NCBI GenBank assembly: GCA_902786565.1
Contig: CADACW010000002.1
Coordinates: forward strand, 62,001-126,000
Source of the DNA: an uncultured Prevotellaceae bacterium
GTDB lineage: Bacteria > Bacteroidota > Bacteroidia > Bacteroidales > Bacteroidaceae
Reading direction: 5' to 3'
Length of the DNA stretch: 64,000 bases
Position numbers and translations under genes: made by a program. Below, in pieces: positions 44,314 through 52,701 of this stretch. Positions within the stretch are counted from its first letter, which is position 1. Every line of letters begins with the position of its first letter. The notes under the pieces were generated by a model that saw only the letters and a program-made list of their open reading frames with translations, did not search any database and had not been told where the DNA came from.

Positions 44314-45446
44314 AGCAGTCGGCGCAGCTCGGCCTCCAGCCCGTCGGGCATCTGCGTGGAGCGCTTCTGCAACTGGCTGCTGCGGTCGATGGTGAAGTAT
44401 TCGGGCACTTCCTGCACGTTGTAGAGCGGCAGCGATGTGCCCGCCGGGTCGTAGACACACACCCAGGGCAGGGGCGCCGTCTGCTGCTTCCAGAAGTGCT
44501 CGTCGGCGTCCAGGCCTATCTGGTAGATTTCCAGCCCCTGGTCGTGATATTTATTATAAATCTCGCGCATCTGCAGGATGCGGGCCGCACTCTCCTTGGT
44601 GCCGTAGACGTGGAAGTCGAGCAGCACCACCTTTCCCTTCAGCTCGCCCAGGGTGCGCGTCGTGCCGGCAGCGTCGGGCAGTCGCAACTCTATGATGCCT
44701 GCGGCCACCACCAGACTGTCGTCTATCACCTGGCTCTCGCGGGCCATCACGGCCCGGCGCTCGTTCATGCCCTTCAGGGCGGTGTTGTGCAGGTGCTCGG
44801 TGCGCAGGGCTCCGGGGTAGTAGGTCTCCCAGCAGGTGGCCACGGCGCCGAATGCCTTCACGTCGGAGGCGTTGCTGCGGTCGAAGAGGGGCCACTGGCC
44901 CAACGTCTGGAAGAGGGCGAAGTAGGCGTAGGCCTTCTGCGGCTCTACAAAGATGTAGTCGCGGGCCACGCTCGCCTTATAGCTGTCCACCAGCCGCTGC
45001 AGCGAGTCGACGCGCTGCTCAGGGGTCAGGCTGTAGTTGCCCTCCAACGCCAGTGCCTGCCGCTGGAGCCCCTGCTGGAGCAGTGCCAGCTGGCGTATTT
45101 TCTCGCAGTTGTCCGAACCGTCCACGCTGTAGTTGGCCGCCATGCCGGGCATCTTCGCCTTCACGCTGATGGTCTCAGTCGAGTCGATGGAGAGGTTGAC
45201 CACCTGGTTGTCTATCACCAAGAGGTAGAAGTCGGGGGCCTCCGGGGCCTCGCCCTCAAAACGGAACGCGCCCTCGGCATCCAGCCGCAGCGAGTCCATC
45301 AACACGGCCCCGCCCAGGCTCTTGTGATACAGGCAGAGGGTCTTGTCGGCAGCGCCCTCCACGGTGCCTTCCACGGTGAAGGTCTTCTTCTGCGTGCAGC
45401 CTGCCAAGGCCAGCACACCAATTGCTATAAACAGTAGTCTTTTCAT
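44310..45446 (-). CDS. Thioredoxin-fold lipoprotein (DUF4369 + TlpA-like), CxxC missing
   Basis: A 378-residue lipoprotein (lipobox VLALAGC). The N-terminal domain (TFTVEGTVEGAADKTLCLYH) is of the DUF4369 type common in Bacteroidota TlpA-like proteins. The C-terminal domain has the thioredoxin layout (LRLPDAAGTTRTLGELKGKVVLLDFHVYGTKESA split across strands, then PEYFTID with the cis-Pro region VPEYF). However, where TlpA has WASWCGPC this protein reads HVYGTKES, so the redox cysteines are absent. It may bind partners rather than exchange disulfides. First gene of the operon with the VCBS-like and DUF3160 genes. Confidence 0.83.
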   Translation of the reverse strand: MKRLLFIAIGVLALAGCTQKKTFTVEGTVEGAADKTLCLYHKSLGGAVLMDSLRLDAEGAFRFEGEAPEAPDFYLLVIDNQVVNLSIDSTETISVKAKMPGMAANYSVDGSDNCEKIRQLALLQQGLQRQALALEGNYSLTPEQRVDSLQRLVDSYKASVARDYIFVEPQKAYAYFALFQTLGQWPLFDRSNASDVKAFGAVATCWETYYPGALRTEHLHNTALKGMNERRAVMARESQVIDDSLVVAAGIIELRLPDAAGTTRTLGELKGKVVLLDFHVYGTKESAARILQMREIYNKYHDQGLEIYQIGLDADEHFWKQQTAPLPWVCVYDPAGTSLPLYNVQEVPEYFTIDRSSQLQKRSTQMPDGLEAELRRLL

Positions 45447-45468
45447 GTCTTTCTGTGCTAATCGGCTG

Positions 45469-45500
45469 CAAAGTTAAGACAAAATTCATAAAAAACCAAA
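45469..45500 (-). promoter_or_regulatory. Promoter of the thioredoxin-fold/VCBS/DUF3160 operon
   Basis: Minus-strand TTTG (45497-45500), 20 bp, TAACTTTG (45469-45476): full consensus, giving a leader of about 18-20 nt. Confidence 0.7.
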
Positions 45501-45540
45501 ATAAAGGGGCGGTTTCTTCTTTTGTTACATAAATAATGAG

Positions 45541-45548
45541 TACCTTTG
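45541..45548 (+). promoter_or_regulatory. -7 element of pnp
   Basis: TACCTTTG followed by C. A TTTG at 45521-45524 is only 16 bp upstream, shorter than the usual spacing, so the -33 assignment is open. Leader about 35 nt. Confidence 0.45.
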
Positions 45549-45586
45549 CCCGACTTTTTTATTTTATAGATGTTTTTAACGAAAAG

Positions 45587-48031
45587 ATGAACGTAATTAC
45601 AAAGACCCTTCAACTGGCTGATGGAAGGACCATCACCATTGAAACCGGGAAAGTGGCAAAGCAGGCCGACGGCAGCGTCATGCTGCGAATGAACAACACC
45701 GTGCTCCTGGCCACTGTTTGTGCCGCAAAAGATGCAGTTCCCGGTACCGATTTCATGCCCCTTCAGGTAGACTATCGCGAACAGTACAGCGCAGCCGGAC
45801 GTTTTCCCGGCGGATTTACCAAGCGCGAGGGCAAAGCCTCTGACAATGAAATCCTGACATCGCGACTTGTGGACCGCGTGCTCCGTCCGCTCTTCCCCAG
45901 TAACTATCATGCCGAAGTGTTCGTCAACGTGATGCTGCTCTCAGCCGACGGCGTTGACCAGCCCGATGCACTGGCCGGCTTTGCCGCATCGGCAGCACTG
46001 GCCTGCTCCGACATTCCCTTCGAGTGCCCCATCAGTGAGGTGCGCGTGGCTCGTATCGACGGACAGTATGTCATCAACCCCACCTTCCAGCAGATGAAGG
46101 AGGCCGACATGGACATCATGGTGGGCGCCTCGGCCGACAATATCATGATGGTCGAGGGCGAGATGAAGGAGGTCAGCGAGCAGGACCTGCTCGGTGCACT
46201 GAAAGCCGCTATGGACGCCATCAAGCCCATGTGCGTGCTACAGAGCGAACTCTCGAAAGAGCTGGGCAAGGACGTGAAGCGCGAGTACAACCACGAAGTG
46301 AACGACGAGGAGCTCCGCGCCCGTATGAGCAAGGAGCTCTATCCCAAGGCATACGACATCACCAAGCAGGCACTGGAGAAGCAGGAGCGCACCGAGGCTT
46401 TCGAGAAGATTCTGGCCGACTTCAAAGACCAGTTCTTCGCAGAGCGCAAGGCCGCAGCAGAGGCTTCAGCAGAAGCCCCCGAAATCAGCGACGAGGAATA
46501 CGACGCCATGATGGACCGCTACTACCACGACGTGGAGCGCGACGCCATGCGCCGCTGCATCCTCGACGAGGGCATACGCCTCGATGGCCGTAAGACCACC
46601 GACATACGCCCCATCTGGTGCGAGACCAGCCCCCTGCCCATGCCTCACGGCAGCGCCATCTTCACACGTGGAGAGACTCAGGCCCTGGGCACCTGCACAC
46701 TGGGCACCAAGCTCGACGAGAAACTGGTGGACGACGTGCTGGAGCGCGGCTATATGAAGTTCCTGCTGCACTATAACTTCCCGCCCTTCTGCACAGGCGA
46801 GGCCAAGGCACAGCGTGGCGTAGGCCGCCGCGAGATTGGCCACGGCCATCTGGCTTGGCGCGGACTGAAGGGCCAGATTCCCGAAGACTTCCCCTACACC
46901 GTGCGTCTGGTCAGCCAGATACTGGAGTCAAACGGCTCCAGCTCGATGGCTACCGTCTGCGCCGGAACCATGGCACTGATGGACGCCGGCGTGCCCATGA
47001 AGAAGCCCGTCAGCGGCATCGCCATGGGTCTCATCAAGAACCCCGGTGAGGACAAGTATGCAGTGCTCTCCGATATTCTCGGCGACGAGGACCACCTGGG
47101 CGACATGGACTTCAAGACCACCGGCACACGCGACGGACTGACCGCCACACAGATGGATATCAAGTGCGACGGACTGAGCTTCGACATCCTGGAGAAGGCT
47201 CTGATGCAGGCCAAGGCCGGACGTGAGCACATACTGAAGTGCATCACCGACACCATCAGCGAGCCCCGCGCAGAGTTCAAGCCGCAGGTGCCCCGCATCG
47301 TGCAGATTGAGATTCCAAAGGAGTTTATCGGTGCCGTCATTGGCCCGGGCGGAAAAATCATACAGCAGATGCAGGAAGACACCAACACCACCATCACCAT
47401 CGACGAGACCGACGGCGTGGGCAAGGTGCAGGTGGCCGGACCCGACAAGGAGAGCATCGACGCCGCACTGGCCAAAATTCGTGCCATCGTGGCCATCCCC
47501 GAAGTGGGCGAGGTCTACGACGGCGTGGTGCGCAGCATCATGCCCTACGGCTGCTTCGTCGAGATCATGCCGGGCAAGGATGGGCTGCTCCACATCAGCG
47601 AGATTGACTGGAAACGACTGGAGACGGTCGAGGAGGCAGGCATCAAGGAGGGCGACCACATCCAGGTGAAGCTGCTTGAGATCGACCCGAAGACGGGCAA
47701 GTACAAACTGAGCCACCGCGTGCTCATCGAGAAGCCCGAGGGCTACCAGGAGCGTCCGCCTCGCCGTGAGCGCCCCGAGCGTGGCGAGCGCCCTGAGCGT
47801 GGTGAGCGTGGCGACCGCCGTCAGCCCCGCACCGACCGTGGCGACCGCGGCGACCGTCGTCAGCCCCGCTACGACCGTCAGGAGCGCCAGGACCACCATG
47901 ACCACGCTGACCGTGGCGACCGCTACGAGCGCCGTCAGCACCACGACCAGGAGGGTGAGCCCTACCGCGACCCCGCTGCCCAGAACGAGCCGAAGGACTT
48001 CAGCGACGCTCTGGACCACATGGACTTCTAA
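45587..48031 (+). CDS. pnp: Polyribonucleotide nucleotidyltransferase (PNPase)
   Basis: PNPase degrades RNA 3' to 5' by phosphorolysis. The 814-residue protein has both RNase PH domains (first: [34 protein letters not shown]; second: [12 protein letters not shown], and the catalytic aspartates of [18 protein letters not shown]), the KH domain with [13 protein letters not shown], and the S1 domain ([20 protein letters not shown]). It is about 100 residues longer than E. coli PNPase because of a low-complexity tail of RGE/RGDRR and histidine-rich repeats. The start is ATG 45587 ([13 protein letters not shown]), as in homologues. Ends at a strong terminator. Confidence 0.97.
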   Translation: MNVITKTLQLADGRTITIETGKVAKQADGSVMLRMNNTVLLATVCAAKDAVPGTDFMPLQVDYREQYSAAGRFPGGFTKREGKASDNEILTSRLVDRVLRPLFPSNYHAEVFVNVMLLSADGVDQPDALAGFAASAALACSDIPFECPISEVRVARIDGQYVINPTFQQMKEADMDIMVGASADNIMMVEGEMKEVSEQDLLGALKAAMDAIKPMCVLQSELSKELGKDVKREYNHEVNDEELRARMSKELYPKAYDITKQALEKQERTEAFEKILADFKDQFFAERKAAAEASAEAPEISDEEYDAMMDRYYHDVERDAMRRCILDEGIRLDGRKTTDIRPIWCETSPLPMPHGSAIFTRGETQALGTCTLGTKLDEKLVDDVLERGYMKFLLHYNFPPFCTGEAKAQRGVGRREIGHGHLAWRGLKGQIPEDFPYTVRLVSQILESNGSSSMATVCAGTMALMDAGVPMKKPVSGIAMGLIKNPGEDKYAVLSDILGDEDHLGDMDFKTTGTRDGLTATQMDIKCDGLSFDILEKALMQAKAGREHILKCITDTISEPRAEFKPQVPRIVQIEIPKEFIGAVIGPGGKIIQQMQEDTNTTITIDETDGVGKVQVAGPDKESIDAALAKIRAIVAIPEVGEVYDGVVRSIMPYGCFVEIMPGKDGLLHISEIDWKRLETVEEAGIKEGDHIQVKLLEIDPKTGKYKLSHRVLIEKPEGYQERPPRRERPERGERPERGERGDRRQPRTDRGDRGDRRQPRYDRQERQDHHDHADRGDRYERRQHHDQEGEPYRDPAAQNEPKDFSDALDHMDF

Positions 48032-48050
48032 TCAGAACATTCCTGTAACC

Positions 48051-48086
48051 AAAACCCCTCCCCTTGCTATCAAGGAGAGGGGTTTT
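48051..48086 (+). terminator. Terminator of pnp
   Basis: AAAACCCCTC pairs with GAGAGGGGTTTTT around an inner CCTTG/CAAGG stem; A-run before and T-run after, so bidirectional between convergent genes. Confidence 0.9.
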
Positions 48087-48094
48087 TCGTTTCT

Positions 48095-48183
48095 CTCTGT
48101 AACTCTACGTACTATTTTCTTTGGTACACAGAGACACAGAGTCTTTTGGAGGCAATCCTTAATCTCTGCGTCTCTGTGCACTA
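48095..48183. repeat. Hairpin repeat of the CTCTGTGTCTCTGCG type (copy A)
   Basis: Arms 48124-48141 and 48164-48181 pair over 18 bp with two G-T type differences. The preceding 25 bp (CTCTGTAACTCTACGTACTA) and the loop also match copy B at 55905-56010 in the same orientation. It abuts the stop codon of the minus-strand gene. Confidence 0.85.
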
Positions 48184-48189
48184 TCATCT

Positions 48190-51100
48190 TTACTTGGCAG
48201 TCGCCTTCTGGAGAATGCCGGAAAAGTCGGCGGTGCTGACGCGACCGTCCAAGTTCATATCTGCCCTCACGGTGGGAGACTTCTTGCCAACGATGATGCC
48301 GATGGCCGTCTCAACATCGGCCACGTCCACACGGCCGTCCAGATTCACATCGCCCATATTTTTCAGGTCGAAGAGCGAGGCATGGCCGTCCGTACCGAAG
48401 TCCACCCCCCAAACCGTCGTGCCAATCAGTATGATACGGCGCAGGTCGGCCAGGGTAAAGTGGTAGTTGCTCCAAGGAGCCATCAAACGGAAGCCAGCCT
48501 TGCGGTAGCTGGTGGGCACGTAGACGTAGACATTGTTCACTATCGTATTGGTCACGTAGATGTTCACCACCGAGTTGAGGCAAAGAACCACGTTCACGAG
48601 GCTACCACCCGTCAGATAGAGGCGTGCCTGCGGGTCAATGCGGATGATCGAGCCTTTGAGGTTGTTGTCGCTTACCTGCCAGGCAGTATTGTAGTAGCCC
48701 TTAATATGGGTGCCTGTGCCGATGTAGAGCGTGCCGAACACCTCGAAGAGATAGCGCAGCATGGTCTGCGAGCCACTGACGTAGTGGACCGACGACGAGA
48801 AGTCGATGACTGTGCGCTCCAGACGCACGCTGGTGGTGGCAGGAATGTAGAACATCCGGCTCTGCGTCCATGCGCTGGCGGGCTTGAAGGTACCGTTGAT
48901 GAACGTCACATGCTGGCCTGCGGGCAGTTCCACGGGCTTGTTGATGCTGATGGTGCGTCCCTTCAGGTCGAGCTGCTGAGGCTGTTCCTCGCTGCTGGCG
49001 GCATCGTCGCTCTGATGCGCGGCAAGCCAGTCGAGGTATGCCTGCAGGTCATCCTCGTCCTCCACCTCCTCGTCGCGTGGCTCAATAGTGTTGGCCGTCT
49101 CGTCAAGATGCCAGCGCCAGCGACTGTTGGGCAGCGTCCAGCCGATGTAGCCGAAGTGCCCACGTGCCAGTTTGAAGTCATTGGTGTCGGCCCAGAACAG
49201 CGGGAAACGTGGCGTAGGCCTGCCACCCAAGAACACGATATTCCATTTGTAGATCCACTTGTAAAGGATGCGGATGGTCACCTGTGTCGACAGACAGAGT
49301 GGCACGGTAGGCTGGTAGTCGTAGTCGCCACGGATATAGAAATGGTCGTAAGCCTCAATCCAATAGTTGGTCACATGGCTGAAGTCAAAGCGTCCGCCAT
49401 CGATGCGCAGCGTGCCTCCCTTGCCGTGGTAGATGAGCCGACTGCCATAGCCGCCGATAACTCCACCACGGAAATAGAACGTGCCCAGGTTGTGGAACAC
49501 CGTCCCGGTGCTGACCGCTGAAGTGCCGCGCACGTAGCCGCCAGTCATGGTGTAGGTGCCGCCTTGATAGTTTTTGGCAGTCACCACCTCGCCGTTGCTG
49601 TGGTTGTAGGTGCCATAGTTGTGCAGCAGATTGATGATGCCGCCAGCTAACTGATAGGTTTTGCGGTTCACCATCTCGACGATGGTGCCCTGCGTGTGGT
49701 TCCATGTGCCCCAGTTCTCAGCATAGCCCAGGTTGCCCTTCGCAAAATCGAAGGTTCCCTCGTTCTTGATGCGCGGACGACCTTCGCCGCCGCCGGGGTT
49801 CCAGATGACGCGCCCACCGGGGCCTACGTGTATGAACCACTGCCAGTTCTCGATGACGACGGTGATGGTGACGTTGATTTCGATGACACCCTCCACATAG
49901 ATGACGTGGTCACCGCCAACGATGTCGCGGAAGGTCACGTCGTCGATAATCACGTGGCTGCCCTTGGGGATGTATATGGGATGGAAGTCTGCACCTCTGG
50001 GCTTGCCTGGTGTCGGGTTAGGGATGGGCCAGCAGCCTGTGCCGGGCTGGATGATGTGTATGGGATAAGGCACCTTGGGGAAGACGTAAGGCTTTGTGGG
50101 CACAGGCGTTTGGGGGTCGTTGGGGTTGTAGTCGGGCAGCACATAGTCCAGTGTGTCCTTCTCCGTCAGCCCGCTGTCGTCACCGCCAGTCTCTTCCTCC
50201 TCGGCCAGCATGTTGAGGAAAGCCTGCAGGTCGTCAATGCCCGCTTCGATTGTCCATCCACCAAATAATACGTCTACAGCGATGGCAGAGTTGACGGTGA
50301 GGCCAGTAGCGCAGAGATTGTAAAATGTAAAAGCGCCAGTTGCTCGTCCAGCATCTGACTTATCAGTAAAACTGAAAGAATAAACGCCATTGCCATTACA
50401 ACTTCCACTCCACACGGTGGCCTCGCTTTGCGTGCCCACCTTCAAATCGGAATAGCCATAGCTGGCCACGATATAGTTGCCGTCCATATCTTTCAGTCGG
50501 AAGGTGGCTCCCTCCACCTGCTCGAACTGCATCATACCTGCCGAGGTAAGCACGAAACCGCGGTTTGACTTATAGCCTATCTGTAGCTCTTCGGTCAGCC
50601 CCGCAGGCCGTATGGACCATACCTGGTCCTGGTCGGGGAAGTTTACCTCAAGCGCGTTGTAAGCTTCATTTGCCTTGTACACATCTTCGTAAGTAGCTGC
50701 GTATGTGGTCTTTGCCGCCTTCAGTCGCTCTTCCAGCGCGGTGAGCTTTTGGTCGAAAGTCTCAGCCTCTTCTGCGGTGCTAATGGTGTAGTTGGCCGTC
50801 AGGCTATTATAGTCGTCTATCAGTTTGCTCACTGTTGATGCGATGTCAGCAATTCTGTCGTTTGCCGTCGTCAGCTGTTGAGTGTAAGCTGTGGTGGCCT
50901 TGCGCATGAAGTAGTAGTCGCCCGTCACATTGTTAGCATTCACGTATCCCAGATCCAATATATTGGTCTGCAGGCCGTTCACCTCATTGCCCAAAGCAGC
51001 GACGCGGGCCTTCAGCCCCTCGATGTCGAAGGTCTCTTTCTCCTTCACGTTCACCGAATGTTGCTCGGCGTTGTAGTATATCTCCAATGTCTCAGGCACA

Positions 51101-52701
51101 TTGTTGAAGGTCATCTTCTTGAAGTCGGCCTCGGTCAGCACGTAGCCTTCGCCCACCACCAGCTGCTTCTCCACGAAGGGTGCACCATCCAGCGACAGTT
51201 CTGGTATTCCTCCGGCCATCATCGAAATCTTGTTGAAGTCGGTGCTGGCGCAGTTGAACACCCAGGTTTTGCTGAGTGCCGAGGTGGCATAGACGCCGAT
51301 GTTGAGAGCCACATTCAGAGCCACATTGCCGGCCACATAGACGGTCGACACGCCCATAGACATCTTTCCTGTCAGCTCCACGAGGCGGGTCACGCTGATG
51401 GTGCCGCCAGTAATGCGCACGCTGTAGTAGCTGCCCTGCATGAACAAGGCCGTGCCACTAATGCTGCCGCCGGAAATATTGGCGCCGCCTCCATAGGTAT
51501 TGTCAGACGAATCGAACACTGTGCCGATGGCTTTCAGCGTGCCGCCGGTGACGGTGACACCAGGGCCAGACCCCATCCTGACACCATTTGCCCAGCTGCC
51601 GTTGCTGTTGACCACCGTACTGCCTTGCAGCACACCGCCATCGATATAGGTACCACCGCCGCCCTTGATAACATTGCCTGCCACGCTGACCGTGCCGGAA
51701 GCAATGTGGAGCGAGCCCTCGTTCAGATAGAAGCCGCCGCCGTCACGGCCCGTCTGGGCATTGATGTTCTGGAAGGTCACGCCGTCCTCAATGTAGAGTG
51801 TGCCACGGTTCCAGAAGAAAGAATAGTGGAATGCCTTGTTGTTGCAGTCGATGGTGACGTTCTTCAGGAAGAGGGTTCCGTGATCTTGCACGTCGCCTAA
51901 GATTCGGATGACGAAGTCGACCGTTTCGCTCAACGAGCTGGCCACCTTCAGCCTACCGCCCTTCAGGCGTACAAAGATGCCGCTGGGCACATTGACCACG
52001 TCGGTCAACTCGTAGCTCTCAGGCAACTCAATCTCCACAGGGTTTGTCTCTGTGCCCTTGTCGCTGCTGGCAGCTACCGCATCGATGGCCTTCTGCAGGT
52101 CGAATGGTTCTTCCATTCCCTTGATGGTGCCGCCGTTCTTGTTGCTGATGCTACCCTTTGTGGTGCCGGAGACGTAGACGTATGTATCGCTGGCGCCGTC
52201 GATGTAGATGGCAATACCCGTGCCGTTGTCGGGTGCAGTGATGTCGCCACACTGATAGAAGGTGCTGCCTTCGTATATGCCCACAGCGGCCAGGCAGTTG
52301 GCGCTGCTTGTTGCACCGGCATTGACGCCGGCCGTGGCATCGAGCACCACGGTGGCCCCGCCATAGACTTTCAGCAGACTGCCGCCACCGCTATAGTTAG
52401 AGGTAGCAGTAATGATGCCATTGGTGAACTTCACGCTGGCCTTGATGGTCAGCTGCTTCGTGCGGTTCTGATAGCTGGTGAACTTCGAGAGGTCCACCTC
52501 AGTCAGTCCGACAGGAATCTCCACGCTTTCAGCTTTCAGCGGGGCTTTCCTCACTGGCTTGGCGGCCTGCTCGACGGCCAGCTGGTCCAGATAGGCTTGC
52601 AGGTCGTCCACTTCTTGCGCATACGTCCGCGGCACAAATGCCAACAACAGCGTGGCCAGCAAAGCCAGCCACACTGTCTTGTGATGATTATTGATTGTCA
52701 T
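48190..52701 (-). CDS. Giant secreted beta-helix/coiled-coil protein with dockerin-like C-terminus
   Basis: 1503 residues with a signal peptide (WLALLATLLLAFVPRTYAQ). Three modules are each preceded by the same helix: VDDLQAYLDQLAVEQ (about 30), IDDLQAFLNMLAEEEE (about 825) and EDDLQAYLDWLAAH (about 1210). Between them lie glycine-rich strand-turn repeats typical of right-handed beta-helices (GGTISVTRLVELTGKMSMG, GGTYTMTGGYVRG), and a coiled coil at about 545-690. The end carries two EF-hand-like dockerin loops (GDVNLDGRVDVADV and ADMNLDGRVSTADF). I do not recognise a named family; an adhesin or glycan-binding role is a guess. It overlaps the upstream gene by four bases. Confidence 0.8.
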   Translation of the reverse strand: MTINNHHKTVWLALLATLLLAFVPRTYAQEVDDLQAYLDQLAVEQAAKPVRKAPLKAESVEIPVGLTEVDLSKFTSYQNRTKQLTIKASVKFTNGIITATSNYSGGGSLLKVYGGATVVLDATAGVNAGATSSANCLAAVGIYEGSTFYQCGDITAPDNGTGIAIYIDGASDTYVYVSGTTKGSISNKNGGTIKGMEEPFDLQKAIDAVAASSDKGTETNPVEIELPESYELTDVVNVPSGIFVRLKGGRLKVASSLSETVDFVIRILGDVQDHGTLFLKNVTIDCNNKAFHYSFFWNRGTLYIEDGVTFQNINAQTGRDGGGFYLNEGSLHIASGTVSVAGNVIKGGGGTYIDGGVLQGSTVVNSNGSWANGVRMGSGPGVTVTGGTLKAIGTVFDSSDNTYGGGANISGGSISGTALFMQGSYYSVRITGGTISVTRLVELTGKMSMGVSTVYVAGNVALNVALNIGVYATSALSKTWVFNCASTDFNKISMMAGGIPELSLDGAPFVEKQLVVGEGYVLTEADFKKMTFNNVPETLEIYYNAEQHSVNVKEKETFDIEGLKARVAALGNEVNGLQTNILDLGYVNANNVTGDYYFMRKATTAYTQQLTTANDRIADIASTVSKLIDDYNSLTANYTISTAEEAETFDQKLTALEERLKAAKTTYAATYEDVYKANEAYNALEVNFPDQDQVWSIRPAGLTEELQIGYKSNRGFVLTSAGMMQFEQVEGATFRLKDMDGNYIVASYGYSDLKVGTQSEATVWSGSCNGNGVYSFSFTDKSDAGRATGAFTFYNLCATGLTVNSAIAVDVLFGGWTIEAGIDDLQAFLNMLAEEEETGGDDSGLTEKDTLDYVLPDYNPNDPQTPVPTKPYVFPKVPYPIHIIQPGTGCWPIPNPTPGKPRGADFHPIYIPKGSHVIIDDVTFRDIVGGDHVIYVEGVIEINVTITVVIENWQWFIHVGPGGRVIWNPGGGEGRPRIKNEGTFDFAKGNLGYAENWGTWNHTQGTIVEMVNRKTYQLAGGIINLLHNYGTYNHSNGEVVTAKNYQGGTYTMTGGYVRGTSAVSTGTVFHNLGTFYFRGGVIGGYGSRLIYHGKGGTLRIDGGRFDFSHVTNYWIEAYDHFYIRGDYDYQPTVPLCLSTQVTIRILYKWIYKWNIVFLGGRPTPRFPLFWADTNDFKLARGHFGYIGWTLPNSRWRWHLDETANTIEPRDEEVEDEDDLQAYLDWLAAHQSDDAASSEEQPQQLDLKGRTISINKPVELPAGQHVTFINGTFKPASAWTQSRMFYIPATTSVRLERTVIDFSSSVHYVSGSQTMLRYLFEVFGTLYIGTGTHIKGYYNTAWQVSDNNLKGSIIRIDPQARLYLTGGSLVNVVLCLNSVVNIYVTNTIVNNVYVYVPTSYRKAGFRLMAPWSNYHFTLADLRRIILIGTTVWGVDFGTDGHASLFDLKNMGDVNLDGRVDVADVETAIGIIVGKKSPTVRADMNLDGRVSTADFSGILQKATAK

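Noticed and set aside
43807..44460. Longer version of the VCBS-like gene starting at 44460
   Set aside because: The extra 49 codons overlap the thioredoxin-fold gene in another frame; the ATG at 44313 gives the usual 4-base overlap and begins a hydrophobic segment.
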